Shown here piece by piece: positions 46,155 through 56,567 of a stretch of DNA of 64,000 nucleotides. The position numbers and the translations under genes are program-made. The notes below the pieces were generated by a model. The model worked only from the letters and a program-made list of their open reading frames with translations. It was not told where the DNA came from and searched no databases. Source of the stretch: Methylovorus mays (GTDB taxonomy: Bacteria; Pseudomonadota; Gammaproteobacteria; Burkholderiales; Methylophilaceae); contig NZ_JAJAVG010000004.1 in assembly GCF_020531915.1 (NCBI RefSeq), forward strand, positions 310,001-374,000. Reading direction: 5' to 3'. Position 1 is the first letter of the stretch. Each line of letters opens with the position of its first letter.

Positions 46155-46787
46155 ATGAAACTCTGGCACGTCAGCGGGATGGCTTTGGCCTTTGTTTGCC
46201 ATAGTGCGCATGCGCAGGAGTGGCAATTTAATGTCTTCCTGGATGAAAAACCCATAGGCCAGCATCGCTTTGCGCTGGAAGAAAACGGCGCTCAGCGCAC
46301 CCTCACCAGCGAAGCCAGCTTTGATGTGAAGTTTTTATTCGTTAATGCCTATCGCTATCGCCACACGGCCAAAGAGCAGTGGAATGGCAATTGTCTGAGT
46401 GCGATTGAGGCCCGTACGGAAGAAAACCGCGAGACCACCATCGTCAAAGGCGCTCTGGACAAAAGTACGGATAAAGCCGCCTTTGTACTGCAATCGCCCA
46501 AGCCCAAAACGCTGGGCGATTGCGTCATGACCTTTGCCTACTGGAATCCGGCCATGTTGAAGCAGGCGCGCTTGCTGAATCCGCAGACGGGTGAGTACCT
46601 GGACACCCGAATTACCGCGCTGGGCAAGGAAAGCATCACCGTCAAAGGCCAACCCACCGATGCCGAGCATTACCGGCTGGAGGCGCCCAAACTCAAGATA
46701 GATCTGTGGTATTCCAGTGATCAGCAATGGATGGCGCTGCGCTCTACCACACCGGAAGGCTACATCATCAACTACAGGCTACGCTAA
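46155..46787 (+). CDS. Secreted DUF6134-like protein
   Basis: 210 aa, AAGGAGA before the ATG, signal peptide (MALAFVCHSAHA). Mature beta-rich protein with QWQFNVFLDEKPIGQHRF-like opening (EWQFNVFLDEKPIG) and two Cys. It resembles the DUF6134 family that accompanies CFA-like and lipocalin genes. Possibly a periplasmic lipid carrier; function not known. Confidence 0.7.
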   Translation: MKLWHVSGMALAFVCHSAHAQEWQFNVFLDEKPIGQHRFALEENGAQRTLTSEASFDVKFLFVNAYRYRHTAKEQWNGNCLSAIEARTEENRETTIVKGALDKSTDKAAFVLQSPKPKTLGDCVMTFAYWNPAMLKQARLLNPQTGEYLDTRITALGKESITVKGQPTDAEHYRLEAPKLKIDLWYSSDQQWMALRSTTPEGYIINYRLR

Positions 46788-46789
46788 TC

Positions 46790-47365
46790 ATGCAAAACTC
46801 CCGTTTCAAATCCCGCAGCCTGGCGTGTGTTGCCGCATTTGTCGCCAGCCTGCTTGGCGGCTGTGCGACACAACAGCTGCCACCCATCACGCCGGTACCC
46901 GAGGTTGATCTCGCCCGTTTCATGGGGCCTTGGTATGTCATCGCCGTGATTCCCACCGCGATTGAAACCGAAGCCTATAACGCCGTGGAGTCATATCAAC
47001 TGGACAAGGATGGCACCATCGCCACGACCTTCACCTTCAATAAGGGGGCGTTTGATGGCCCGCTCAAAACCTATAACCCACGCGGTTTTGTCCGCGAAGG
47101 CACGCATAACGCGGTATGGGGCATGCAGTTTATCTGGCCGATCAAGGCGGAATACCTGATTGCCTATCTGGATAGCGACTATCAGCACACTATCATTGCC
47201 CGCAATGCCCGCGATTATGTGTGGATCATGGCGCGGCAGCCGCAGATTAACGAAGACACTTACCAGAAGCTGGTCGCCGAGGTGATTGCACTGGGCTACG
47301 ATAGCCGGGCCTTGCGCAAGGTGCCGCAGCAAGCCCTGCCGACCCCAGCCAAGGGGGCGGATTGA
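46790..47365 (+). CDS. Outer-membrane lipocalin (Blc-like lipoprotein)
   Basis: 191 aa from the ATG at 46790. Lipoprotein signal with lipobox LGGC, then the lipocalin core: GPWYVIAVIPT, YNPRG, YLIAYLDSDYQHTIIAR, WIMARQPQ. Bacterial Blc-type lipocalins bind fatty acids or lysophospholipids in the periplasm. It starts 2 nt after the previous stop and its own stop overlaps the desaturase start. Confidence 0.88.
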   Translation: MQNSRFKSRSLACVAAFVASLLGGCATQQLPPITPVPEVDLARFMGPWYVIAVIPTAIETEAYNAVESYQLDKDGTIATTFTFNKGAFDGPLKTYNPRGFVREGTHNAVWGMQFIWPIKAEYLIAYLDSDYQHTIIARNARDYVWIMARQPQINEDTYQKLVAEVIALGYDSRALRKVPQQALPTPAKGAD

Positions 47366-48318
47366 TGCCGCAGGCAAGACCCATACAGCAACGGCTGCTG
47401 CGCTGGCTGGACAGCTCTATTGCGCCTGCAAACGTGGATGCCCATGCCAGCAATCAAGTGGACTGGCTGCGCGCCCTGCCCTTTGTGGCCTTGCACCTCG
47501 CTTGCCTGGCGGTGATCTGGGTGGGCTGGAGCCCGGTTGCCGTGGTGGTGGCGGGCCTGCTGTACCTGGTGCGCATGTTTGCCATTACCGGGTTTTACCA
47601 TCGCTATTTTTCGCATCGCGCCTTCAAGACCAGCCGTTTCATGCAATTTGTATTTGCCTTGCTGGGGGCAACGGCTGTGCAGCGCGGGCCGTTGTGGTGG
47701 GCCTCGATGCACCGCCATCACCACGCCAATTCAGACCGGGTGGAAGATGCCCATTCCCCTGTCCATCATGGCTTTTTCTGGAGCCATGTGGGCTGGTTTT
47801 TATCGGATGCGCATTTTGCCACCCGCACCGAGCGTGTGAAGGAGCTGGCCGCTTTTCCCGAACTCCGTTTTCTGGATCGTTTTGACATCGTGGTGCCCTT
47901 GCTGCTGGCTGCTGGCATTTATGCGCTGGGCGCCTGGCTGGAGAGCATACGGCCCGAGTGGGGCACCAATGGCTGGCAGATGCTGGTGTGGGGCTTTGTC
48001 ATCTCCACCGTACTGCTTTACCACGCCACCTTCAGCGTCAATTCACTGGCCCACCACTGGGGCAGCCGTCGCTACCAGACCGCCGACCAGAGCCGCAACA
48101 ATGCGCTGATTGCCCTGTTTACCCTGGGCGAAGGCTGGCACAACAATCATCACCATTATCCCGGGGCCGCGCGCCAAGGCTTTTACTGGTGGGAAATCGA
48201 CATTACCTGGTATGGGCTGAAAGCCCTGCAGGCGCTAGGCTTGATTCGCGAGTTGCGCAGCATTCCCGCAGAAATACGCAATGCCCGGCGCGTAAATAGC
48301 AACGAGAACACCTTATGA
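47365..48318 (+). CDS. Acyl-CoA/fatty-acid desaturase (delta-9 type)
   Basis: 317 aa. Three histidine boxes of membrane di-iron desaturases: HRYFSHR, HRHHHAN and HNNHHHY. Four transmembrane helices. It introduces a double bond, probably delta-9, into an acyl chain, giving the substrate for CFA-like enzymes. Start overlaps the lipocalin stop by one base. Confidence 0.9.
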   Translation: MPQARPIQQRLLRWLDSSIAPANVDAHASNQVDWLRALPFVALHLACLAVIWVGWSPVAVVVAGLLYLVRMFAITGFYHRYFSHRAFKTSRFMQFVFALLGATAVQRGPLWWASMHRHHHANSDRVEDAHSPVHHGFFWSHVGWFLSDAHFATRTERVKELAAFPELRFLDRFDIVVPLLLAAGIYALGAWLESIRPEWGTNGWQMLVWGFVISTVLLYHATFSVNSLAHHWGSRRYQTADQSRNNALIALFTLGEGWHNNHHHYPGAARQGFYWWEIDITWYGLKALQALGLIRELRSIPAEIRNARRVNSNENTL

Positions 48319-49553
48319 AAATCGCCATTATCGGCGCCGGTATCGCCGGCAACACCCTGGCTTACCATTTGCAGCGCGAACACAACATCACCGTCTTTGA
48401 GGCTGGCAGCTACATTGGCGGCCATACGCATACCCATGACATCCAGCACGAAGGCAAGTCTTATGCGGTGGATACCGGCTTTATCGTGTTCAATGACCGC
48501 ACCTACCCCAATTTCATCCAGCTGCTGAATGAGATCGGCGTGGGCTGGCAGAACAGCGACATGAGCTTCAGCGTGCGCTGTGAAAAAACCGGGCTGGAGT
48601 ACAACGGCACCACGCTCAACTCGCTGTTTGCCCAGCGCCGCAATCTGCTGCGGCCCGCGTTCTACCGCATGATCAATGACATCCTGCGCTTCAACCGCGA
48701 GTCGCTGGAACTGCTGGAAGACGGCGAAGAAATCCCACTGGGGGACTATCTGGCGCGCCACGGCTACCGCCAGGATTTTATCGATTACTACATCATCCCC
48801 ATGGGCTCGGCCATCTGGTCAACCGAACCGCGCCAGATGCTGGCGTTCCCGGCCCGATTTTTTGTACGATTTTTCCATCACCACGGCATGCTCACGGTTA
48901 ATGACAGGCCTCAATGGCGCGTGATACGTGGCGGTTCGGCGCGCTATGCCGAGGCGCTGACCGCCGGTTTTGCAGATCGCATACGCCTCAACACGCCGGT
49001 GAGCCAGGTACGTCGCCTGGAAAACGCAGTCGCCATTACCCCGGCGGGTGGCACAGAAGAACTCTACGACTGGGTGTTTTTTGCCTGCCACAGTGATCAG
49101 GCGCTGCGTTTGTTAGCTGATGCAACACCCGCTGAGCGCGAAGTGCTGGGGGCGATTCCCTATCAAGAAAACAGCATTGTGCTGCATAGTGACAGGCGCC
49201 TGCTGCCCAAGCGCAAGCTGGCATGGGCGGCCTGGAATTACCACGTGACACCGACGCCGACAGACCGGGTGGCGGTCACCTACAACATGAACATCCTGCA
49301 GGGCTTGCAGTCCCGCGAGCCATTGCTGGTCACGTTGAATCACACTGCGGGTATTGCCGAAGACAAGATTATCAAGCGGCTCACCTACCATCACCCGGTA
49401 TACACCACTGCCGGGGCGGCAGCGCAGCTGCGCCATGCGGAAATCAGCGGTGTGAATCGCACCGCCTATGCAGGCGCCTACTGGCGCAATGGTTTTCATG
49501 AAGATGGCGTGGTCAGCGCCCTGCGCGCGCTGGAGCATTTCAAACATGCCTGA
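48315..49553 (+). CDS. FAD-dependent amine-oxidase-like oxidoreductase
   Basis: 412 aa. N-terminal dinucleotide-binding [14 protein letters not shown], then [14 protein letters not shown] (FAD), and [15 protein letters not shown] at the C-terminus. It belongs to the flavin monoamine oxidase-like group that occurs with DUF1365 and CFA-like genes. In such clusters it is thought to oxidise or desaturate lipids. Overlaps the desaturase gene by 4 nt. Confidence 0.88.
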   Translation: MKIAIIGAGIAGNTLAYHLQREHNITVFEAGSYIGGHTHTHDIQHEGKSYAVDTGFIVFNDRTYPNFIQLLNEIGVGWQNSDMSFSVRCEKTGLEYNGTTLNSLFAQRRNLLRPAFYRMINDILRFNRESLELLEDGEEIPLGDYLARHGYRQDFIDYYIIPMGSAIWSTEPRQMLAFPARFFVRFFHHHGMLTVNDRPQWRVIRGGSARYAEALTAGFADRIRLNTPVSQVRRLENAVAITPAGGTEELYDWVFFACHSDQALRLLADATPAEREVLGAIPYQENSIVLHSDRRLLPKRKLAWAAWNYHVTPTPTDRVAVTYNMNILQGLQSREPLLVTLNHTAGIAEDKIIKRLTYHHPVYTTAGAAAQLRHAEISGVNRTAYAGAYWRNGFHEDGVVSALRALEHFKHA

Positions 49554-50352
49554 TCCGCGTCATTCTGACACCTGCAACAGCCTGAAGACGCCAAAGAGCG
49601 CGATCTACAGCGGCGAGGTGCGGCATCGCCGCTTCATGCCTGTGCTGCATGCCTTCCGCTACCGGCTGTTCATGATGTATCTCGATCTTGACGAGCTGCC
49701 TACGCTGTTCAGGCAACGCTGGCTTTGGTCATTCGCACGCCGTAATCTTGCATGGTTTAACCGCCAGGACTATCTGGGCGACCCCGCTGTGCCGCTCAAG
49801 ACGGCGGTGCAGCAATTGGTGCATGAAAAAACCGGCATTGTGCTGACTGGCCCTATCCGGCTGCTCACGCATATGCGCTACTTTGGGTATTGCTTCAACC
49901 CGGTCAGTTTTTACTATTGCTTTGATGCGGATGGCATCACATTGCGCGCCATCGTCGCCGACATCACCAACACGCCCTGGGGCGAGCGCCATGCCTATGT
50001 ATTGAACTGCGATAAGCCGCAAAAAGGCGGCTTTCGCTTTGCCATGCGCAAGGATTTTCATGTGTCGCCGTTCATGCCCATGGATATCGACTACGACTGG
50101 TTTTTTTCGGCGCCAGGCGCTGAGTTGAATGTGCACATGCGCAATCTGCATGCCGACGGCAAGATGTTTGATGCCACCCTGCAATTGCAGCGACAACCGC
50201 TGAGTGGCGTTCGTCTTAACCTGCTGTTGTTGCAGTACCCATTGATGACGCTGAACGTGATTCGTGCCATCTACTGGCAAGCGCTATGTCTGTGGCTGAA
50301 GCGCGTGCCCTTTTTCAGTCATCCGCAACCCGCCGATTCCCGACAACCCTAA
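49546..50352 (+). CDS. DUF1365 family protein
   Basis: 268 aa from the ATG at 49546 (8-nt overlap with the previous gene). Family pattern: [59 protein letters not shown]. Almost always next to the FAD oxidoreductase and CFA-like genes; biochemical role not established. Confidence 0.9.
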   Translation: MPDPRHSDTCNSLKTPKSAIYSGEVRHRRFMPVLHAFRYRLFMMYLDLDELPTLFRQRWLWSFARRNLAWFNRQDYLGDPAVPLKTAVQQLVHEKTGIVLTGPIRLLTHMRYFGYCFNPVSFYYCFDADGITLRAIVADITNTPWGERHAYVLNCDKPQKGGFRFAMRKDFHVSPFMPMDIDYDWFFSAPGAELNVHMRNLHADGKMFDATLQLQRQPLSGVRLNLLLLQYPLMTLNVIRAIYWQALCLWLKRVPFFSHPQPADSRQP

Positions 50353-50373
50353 CTCTCGCTAACTAACCCATAC

Positions 50374-51663
50374 ATGAGCCTGAAACCCATGACATCCAAG
50401 CCTGCCCTGCCCACCGTTAGCCCGATCACCCGTTTGCCGCAAAAAGCTGGCTGGTTGCAATCGCTTGCCAGAAAGCTGGTGCTGCAACGCCTGGCCCGCC
50501 TGAGCCGGGGCGAGCTGATCGTGAGCGAGCAGCAGGAAACGCTGCATTTTGGTAAAGCGGGTTCGGGTTTGCGCGTGCATCTCACTGTGCTGGATGCCCG
50601 TTTCTATGCGGACATTGCTTTTGCCGGCTCCATAGGCGCAGGCGAGGCTTACATGCAAGGCTACTGGCAGTGCGATGACCTCACCGGACTGATTCGTCTC
50701 ATGGCGATCAACCAGTCGTTAATGGATACGCTGGAAGGTGGCTTTGCCAGCCTGTTCAAGCCCTTGCTGAAAGGCTTGCACTGGCTGAACCGCAATACCG
50801 AGCAAGGTAGCCGCAAGAATATTGCCGCGCATTATGATTTGGGCAACGACATGTTCCAGCTGTTTCTGGATCCGACCATGATGTATTCCTCCGCCATCTT
50901 CGCGCGCGATGACATGACGCTGGAACAAGCCTCGCTGCACAAGCTGGAGCGTATCTGCCAGAAGCTGCAGCTCAGTCCGGCGGATCATGTGGTCGAAGTC
51001 GGTACCGGCTGGGGCGGCTTTGCCATCTATGCCGCTAGCCACTATGGCTGCAAGGTGACCACCACCACCATCTCGCAAGCGCAGTATGATCTGGCGCAAC
51101 AGCGCGTGGCGGCTGCCGGACTCAGCGACAAGATCAGCATTCTGCTGACGGATTATCGTGAACTTGAAGGCCAATACGACAAGCTGGTATCGATCGAGAT
51201 GATCGAGGCCGTGGGCTATCAGTTTTACGATACCTACTTCGCGCAGTGCGCCCGTCTGTTGAAACCGGAAGGCATGATGCTGCTGCAAGCCATTACCATC
51301 GCCGACCAGCGCTACGATGCAGCGCGGCGTTCGGTGGATTTCATTCAGCGCTATATATTCCCCGGCAGTTGCATCCCCTCCGTTACCGCCATGCTGCAAA
51401 GCATTACCCGGGCGAGCGATATGCGCCTGTTTGACCTGGAAGACATAGGCCCGCATTACGCCCGCACCCTGGCCGAGTGGCGCCACAACTTCTTCCGCAA
51501 TGAAGCCGCCATCCGAGCGCTGGGTTACCCGGATGAGTTTATTCGGATGTGGGAGTTTTATCTTTGCTATTGCGAGGGTGGTTTTGCCGAGCGCGCGCTG
51601 GGCGATGTGCACATGCTGCTGGTCAAGCCGGAAAACCGCCGGGCGCCGGTGGCTGCGGCTTAA
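50374..51663 (+). CDS. Cyclopropane-fatty-acyl-phospholipid synthase family protein (second copy)
   Basis: 429 aa, full length for Cfa. N-terminal substrate domain (GEAYMQGYWQCDDLTGLIRLM), then SAM fold VVEVGTGWGGFAIYAASHYG, VSIEMIEAVGYQFYD, and IQRYIFPGSCIPSV. It methylates unsaturated acyl chains of phospholipids, or carries out a related methyl transfer. It ends the photoreceptor cluster and meets the methyltransferase gene at 51671 head-on. Confidence 0.92.
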   Translation: MSLKPMTSKPALPTVSPITRLPQKAGWLQSLARKLVLQRLARLSRGELIVSEQQETLHFGKAGSGLRVHLTVLDARFYADIAFAGSIGAGEAYMQGYWQCDDLTGLIRLMAINQSLMDTLEGGFASLFKPLLKGLHWLNRNTEQGSRKNIAAHYDLGNDMFQLFLDPTMMYSSAIFARDDMTLEQASLHKLERICQKLQLSPADHVVEVGTGWGGFAIYAASHYGCKVTTTTISQAQYDLAQQRVAAAGLSDKISILLTDYRELEGQYDKLVSIEMIEAVGYQFYDTYFAQCARLLKPEGMMLLQAITIADQRYDAARRSVDFIQRYIFPGSCIPSVTAMLQSITRASDMRLFDLEDIGPHYARTLAEWRHNFFRNEAAIRALGYPDEFIRMWEFYLCYCEGGFAERALGDVHMLLVKPENRRAPVAAA

Positions 51664-51670
51664 GCCTGGA

Positions 51671-52198
51671 TCAGCCGGCCTGCTTGCGGGCGCAAATGCG
51701 CTGCATCATGGCGGGGCTCTGCTGCTTGAACAAGCCCTGCTCAAAGGCAAGCACCTCAAACCCTGGCGTGACCACTTGCCGCAGCTCATCCGGCTCCAGC
51801 AGAAAGTCCGGATTCTGCGGTCGCCCCAAGAGTTCCTGCCCACGCATAAAGGTCTCGTAGATCAAGAGACCGCCGGGCTTGATGCTGGATAACAGCGAAG
51901 GAAACAATGGCCGGTGCAGATAACGGCATACCACCACGGCATCAAACAGATGTACGCCATAAGGCCACGGATCAGACTCCAGGTCAGCACATAGCGCCTC
52001 GACATTGGCAAGCTTGCTGAGACCTATGCAGGCCGTGGCATCAATATCCACGGCCTCTACCCGAAAGCCCTGGGCTGCCAGCCAGCGCGTATTGCGGCCA
52101 TATCCCGCCGCCACATCCAGCACATGAGCACCCGCTGGCATTCCGGTGAGATGCTGGCGCAGCCAGGCAGAGGCTTCATTGGTCGGTAGCGGCGTCAT
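51671..52198 (-). CDS. Class I SAM-dependent methyltransferase
   Basis: 175 aa. Motif I VLDVAAGYGRNTRWLA, acidic VEAVDID, FDAVVVCRYL, then KPGGLLIYETF. Similar to small tellurite-resistance TehB-type methyltransferases, but the substrate is unknown. Convergent with the CFA gene, 7 bp apart. Confidence 0.8.
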   Translation of the reverse strand: MTPLPTNEASAWLRQHLTGMPAGAHVLDVAAGYGRNTRWLAAQGFRVEAVDIDATACIGLSKLANVEALCADLESDPWPYGVHLFDAVVVCRYLHRPLFPSLLSSIKPGGLLIYETFMRGQELLGRPQNPDFLLEPDELRQVVTPGFEVLAFEQGLFKQQSPAMMQRICARKQAG

Positions 52199-52351
52199 CT
52201 GGCAAGCGTGACGGGGAGAATGGGGATGTACAGGGTGCGCATATATCGTATTATACAGCGCTGTATTTAAAGACAGCTTTCAAGACAGCCACCCAGACTT
52301 CACACCTCAGCATGCAAGCCCAAGCCAGATACTCTACGCGCAGGAACGCCC

Positions 52352-54385
52352 ATGATTGAATGGCGCGATGGCGAGCCCTACTCCACGGTTTACCAGGACG
52401 TATATTTCTCGCGGGAGAGCGGGCCGGATGAAACGCGCCATGTCTTTCTGCAACACAACCAGTTGCGTGAACGCTGGCTGGCCATGCATGGTCAGCCAGG
52501 GCAGGGAAATGAGGGATATCAGGCGCGCCATTTCACCATCGCCGAGACTGGTTTTGGCACCGGGCTCAATCTGCTGTGCGCCTGGCAGCTATGGGAAGAA
52601 ACCGCCCCGCATGATGCCCGTCTGCATTTCATCAGCACCGAAAAACACCCGCTCAGTCTCAGCGATATGGAGCAAGCCTGGGCCAGCTGGCCCGAGTTTT
52701 CACGCTACAGCGCGGAGCTGTTAGCCCAATATCAATGGCTGGCCCCTGGCATGCACAGGCTTTCACTGGCAAATGGCCGCGTGATACTGACCGTGCTGAT
52801 TGGCGATGTGGCAGAAACATTGCACAGCCTGCAAGCCTGTGTCGATGCCTGGTTTCTTGATGGCTTTGCGCCGTCGCGCAATCCGGAGATGTGGCAGGTG
52901 CCTCTGTTTACGCAGATGGCCCGTCTCTCGCATGCCGGGACCACCTTTGCCACCTTTACCAGCGCAGGCATCGTCAAACGCGGTTTGCAGGCAGCAGGCT
53001 TTGTGGTGCGCAAGGTGCCCGGCCATGGCCGTAAACGCGAGATGCTTACCGGGCAGTTTGGTGGTACGCCGCTCGAGCCAAGCGCTGGCAATTCCCCAAG
53101 TGCACCAACGATGCAGCATGCCACCGCCAAACTACATCATGCAGCGACCGCACGCCCCACCCGACCTGCACCAGGCAAGGCGATTGTCATTGGCGGCGGC
53201 ATTGCGGGATGTGCGACTAGCCATGCCCTGGCTCAACGCGGCTGGCACGTCACGCTGATCGAACGTCACCCGCAGATTGCCGAGGCCGCTTCCGGCAATC
53301 CACTGGGTGTGCTTTACCCGCGCCTGGCCGGGCAAGACATCCTCCTGAGCCGTCTGGCCCAGCATGGGTTTTTACATAGCTTGCGCCTGTTACAGCAATT
53401 GCAACTGAGCGCAGCTGACCATGCGTGCTGCGGTTTGCTGCAGCTGGCGTACGACGCCCGCGAACGCGAACGCTGTCTGGCGATAGCCGCGCGTGATTTG
53501 CCGCCGGATCTCGTGCACTGGCTTTCCAGTGCTGAAGCCAGTGCGCTTGCCGGACAGGCGGTAGCGCAGGATGCCCTGTATTTTCCCGCTGGCGGCTGGG
53601 TGCATCCTCCGGCCTTCTGCCGCGCATTGGTGAACCATGCCAACATCCATCAGCGCCTGTCCACCCAGGCGCTCAACATCCAGCGCCAGGGCGACGAATG
53701 GCAGGTCATCGGCGTGGATGGCTTGCTGGAGAAGGCTCCGGTGCTAGTGATTGCAGCTGCCACTGATAGCGCGAACTTCAGTCTGACCGCGCATCTTCCC
53801 CTGCAAAACGTACGTGGGCAGATTACCTTGTTACCAGCCGCGGCAACTGAGCTGCCCTTGAATACTATCGTCTGTAGCGATGGCTACATCAGTCCCGCCG
53901 TGCAAGGTCGCCACTGCCTGGGTGCCACCTTTGATGCTGACGATGCCGATACCGGCGTCAAGGCGCAGGACCATGCCAGCAACCTTGCCATGCTGGCGCA
54001 CACCCTGCCCGCCATGCATGCCAGCCTGCCATCACTGGATCTCAACGCACTTGAGGGGCGCACCGCGTTTCGTGCCGCCACACCGGACTACCTGCCCATG
54101 GCGGGCCCGGTACTCGATGCGGCAGCCTTGCAAGCCCAGCCACCGCGCCACACGGCCAACCCGGCGGACTTGCCATGGCTGCCGGGCTTGTATGTCAATA
54201 CCGGCCATGGCTCCAAAGGGCTGATCAATGCCCCGCTGTGTGCCGAGATGCTGGCGAGTGCGATTGCGGGCGAGCCTGCACCGGTCGACAGCAAACTCCT
54301 CGCGGCACTGGACCCCAACCGTTTTCTTCTGCGCAGCATGGGGCTTAAGCGCCTGGTGCTTGGCCTCGCTGCCTATCCCTCGTAA
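52352..54385 (+). CDS. mnmC: Bifunctional tRNA wobble-uridine modification protein MnmC
   Basis: 677 aa. N-terminal methyltransferase (MnmD) with AETGFGTGLNLLC and DAWFLDGFAPSRNPEMW, and C-terminal FAD oxidoreductase starting IVIGGGIAGCATSHALA, GNPLGVLYPRL. It completes the mnm5 group on U34 of certain tRNAs. Normal length for the fused enzyme. Start chosen at 52352 after AGGAAC. Confidence 0.94.
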   Translation: MIEWRDGEPYSTVYQDVYFSRESGPDETRHVFLQHNQLRERWLAMHGQPGQGNEGYQARHFTIAETGFGTGLNLLCAWQLWEETAPHDARLHFISTEKHPLSLSDMEQAWASWPEFSRYSAELLAQYQWLAPGMHRLSLANGRVILTVLIGDVAETLHSLQACVDAWFLDGFAPSRNPEMWQVPLFTQMARLSHAGTTFATFTSAGIVKRGLQAAGFVVRKVPGHGRKREMLTGQFGGTPLEPSAGNSPSAPTMQHATAKLHHAATARPTRPAPGKAIVIGGGIAGCATSHALAQRGWHVTLIERHPQIAEAASGNPLGVLYPRLAGQDILLSRLAQHGFLHSLRLLQQLQLSAADHACCGLLQLAYDARERERCLAIAARDLPPDLVHWLSSAEASALAGQAVAQDALYFPAGGWVHPPAFCRALVNHANIHQRLSTQALNIQRQGDEWQVIGVDGLLEKAPVLVIAAATDSANFSLTAHLPLQNVRGQITLLPAAATELPLNTIVCSDGYISPAVQGRHCLGATFDADDADTGVKAQDHASNLAMLAHTLPAMHASLPSLDLNALEGRTAFRAATPDYLPMAGPVLDAAALQAQPPRHTANPADLPWLPGLYVNTGHGSKGLINAPLCAEMLASAIAGEPAPVDSKLLAALDPNRFLLRSMGLKRLVLGLAAYPS

Positions 54386-54394
54386 AATCGGTTT

Positions 54395-56488
54395 ATGTCA
54401 CCCACGCAACTTTACCAACAGGCCAGCGGCGCCCATCGTGAAGGCCGCTTTCAGCAGGCTGAGCTTCTCTACCGTCAATTGCTGCAACATGCGCCGCGCC
54501 ATGCCGATGGCCTGCATATGCTGGGCATCCTGTGCTACCAGACCGAGCGCGCCGCCGAGGCGGCTGAGCTGATCGCTCAAGCAGTTGCACTGGAGCCACG
54601 CAATGCCGATATGCTCATTAATCATGGCTTGACCCTGCGGGCGGCTGGCAAACGGCAAGAGGCCCTGAAAAGCTATGAGCGCGCCATGTTGCTGACGCCC
54701 AAGGATCTGGTGCTGCAAAACAACTTGGGCAACCTGTATCAGGAACTGGGGCAGTTTGAAGATGCCGCCGCCTGTTATCGCCGCGTATTGCGCGTGCATC
54801 CGGCTGAAGCCGAGGTGCGTGATGCCCTCGGCCATAGCCTGCTGGCTTGGGGCAATGCCTGTCAGGATGCCGGACGCTATGCCGAGGCCGAGCGCTGTTA
54901 CGAAGAAGCGCTGACGCTGGCGCCCAACGATGCTGCCCTGCATTTCAACCTGGGCAATGCCAGGCGCGAGCTGGGCAAAACCGCGCAGGCCGCCGCCAGC
55001 TACCAGCGAGCCAGCGCGCTGTCTCCTGACGATGCTGATGCCCATAACAATCTGGGTAACGCCTTGCGCGAGCTGGGCCAGCTGCCAGAGGCGATGGCCT
55101 GCTACCAGCGCGCGCTGGCGCTAAAGCCTGATCTCTACCATGCCCGGGTGCACCTGATACACCAGCAGCAGCATGCGGCCGACTGGCGAGGGCTGGAGCA
55201 GCAGATAGACGAAGTGCGGGGTTGGTTGCATAGTGCGCCCACTGCGCAGATTTCGCCGTTTGCGTTTCTGGCCATGCCCGGCACCACTGCCGCCGAGCAG
55301 CGCCTGTGTGCTGACCGCTGGCTGGAGAATCGCTATGCCAGTCTGGCAGCACAGGCCAGGGAACTGGCGTTTACCCATGTCCGCCATGAAAGCCGGCAGC
55401 TTCGCATAGCTTATCTGTCGGCCGATTTTCGCCGTCATCCGCTGGCAGCATTGATTACCGAACTACTGGAATTGCATGATCGCGATCAGCTGGAGGTATT
55501 TGCTTATTCGTATGGCGTGGATGACAGTAGTCCCGAGCGGCAACGTCTGCAGCATGCGGTCGATCACTTTGTCGATATCCGCGCGCTGTCGCTGGTCGAC
55601 GCTGCCAGACGCATGCATGCCGATGGCATTGATATTCTGGTCGACCTCACCGGCTTTACCCAAAGCAGCCGCACGGGCATTGTCGCTTTGCGTCCTGCGC
55701 CCATCAGCATCAACTGGCTGGGCTTCCCCGGCACCATGGGCAGCCTGCACGGCACGCCGCTGTTTGACTATGTGCTGAGTGATGCCTACATCACCCCAGC
55801 TGCCAGCCAGCCGGACTATGCCGAGCACTTGCTGTTGCTGCCGGGCAGCTACCAGCCCAATGACAGAAACCGCCCTATCGGCAAAACCCCGGCCCGCGTT
55901 GACTATGGCTTGCCGGAAGAGGCCTTCGTTTATTGCTGCTTTAACCAGAGCTTCAAGATCACCCCGGCAGTATTCGCCTGCTGGATGCGCATCTTGCAGC
56001 AGGTGCCTGACAGCGTGCTGTGGCTGCTGGAGAGCAATGCGACCGCTACCGGCAACCTGCAGCAGGCTGCCAAGGCCGCGGGCGTAGACCCGGCACGGCT
56101 GGTGTTTGCCCCGCGCGTTGCCATGGCCGACCATCTGGCCCGTCACGCGCTGGCCGATTTGTTCCTGGATACCCTGCCCTACAACGCGCATACCACCGCC
56201 AGTGATGCCCTCTGGATGTGTCTGCCAGTGCTGACCTGTAGTGGCGATACCTTTGCCTCGCGCGTGGCGGGCAGTCTTTTGCATGCGGTAAACCTGCCCG
56301 AACTGATTGCGCCGGATATGACGACCTATGAAGCCATGGCGATCAGCCTGAGGCATGACACTGAAACCCTGGAAGGATTGCGCGAACGCTTGCAGCAAGC
56401 CTCGGCAGACCTGCCGCTGTTTGATACCCGCCAGTTTGCCCGGAAACTGGAAGCGGTATATCAGGACATTTGGCGCGCGCAACGCTAG
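54395..56488 (+). CDS. TPR protein with GT41 (SPINDLY/OGT-like) glycosyltransferase domain
   Basis: 697 aa. About seven tetratricopeptide units (1-270; for example NADMLINHGLTLRAAGKRQE, AALHFNLGNARRELGKTAQA) are followed by the O-GlcNAc transferase-like catalytic part: YLSADFRRHPLAALITELLE, VDLTGFTQSSRTGIVALRPA, FCCFNQ-like YCCFNQSFKITP, DTLPYNAHTTASDALWM. It may glycosylate proteins; targets unknown. Begins 10 bp after mnmC and ends at a strong terminator. Confidence 0.9.
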   Translation: MSPTQLYQQASGAHREGRFQQAELLYRQLLQHAPRHADGLHMLGILCYQTERAAEAAELIAQAVALEPRNADMLINHGLTLRAAGKRQEALKSYERAMLLTPKDLVLQNNLGNLYQELGQFEDAAACYRRVLRVHPAEAEVRDALGHSLLAWGNACQDAGRYAEAERCYEEALTLAPNDAALHFNLGNARRELGKTAQAAASYQRASALSPDDADAHNNLGNALRELGQLPEAMACYQRALALKPDLYHARVHLIHQQQHAADWRGLEQQIDEVRGWLHSAPTAQISPFAFLAMPGTTAAEQRLCADRWLENRYASLAAQARELAFTHVRHESRQLRIAYLSADFRRHPLAALITELLELHDRDQLEVFAYSYGVDDSSPERQRLQHAVDHFVDIRALSLVDAARRMHADGIDILVDLTGFTQSSRTGIVALRPAPISINWLGFPGTMGSLHGTPLFDYVLSDAYITPAASQPDYAEHLLLLPGSYQPNDRNRPIGKTPARVDYGLPEEAFVYCCFNQSFKITPAVFACWMRILQQVPDSVLWLLESNATATGNLQQAAKAAGVDPARLVFAPRVAMADHLARHALADLFLDTLPYNAHTTASDALWMCLPVLTCSGDTFASRVAGSLLHAVNLPELIAPDMTTYEAMAISLRHDTETLEGLRERLQQASADLPLFDTRQFARKLEAVYQDIWRAQR

Positions 56489-56504
56489 CGATTCCTCACG
56501 ATGC

Positions 56505-56550
56505 AAAAAAGCCGGGCGGACTCTGTATAAGAGCCCGCCCGGCTTTTATT
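56505..56550. terminator. Rho-independent terminator, bidirectional
   Basis: Stem AAAAGCCGGGCGG with CCGCCCGGCTTTT, ~14-nt loop, flanked by A-run and T-run. Lies between the convergent GT41 and EAL-GGDEF genes. Confidence 0.9.
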
Positions 56551-56567
56551 CAGATATGACTTAACGA

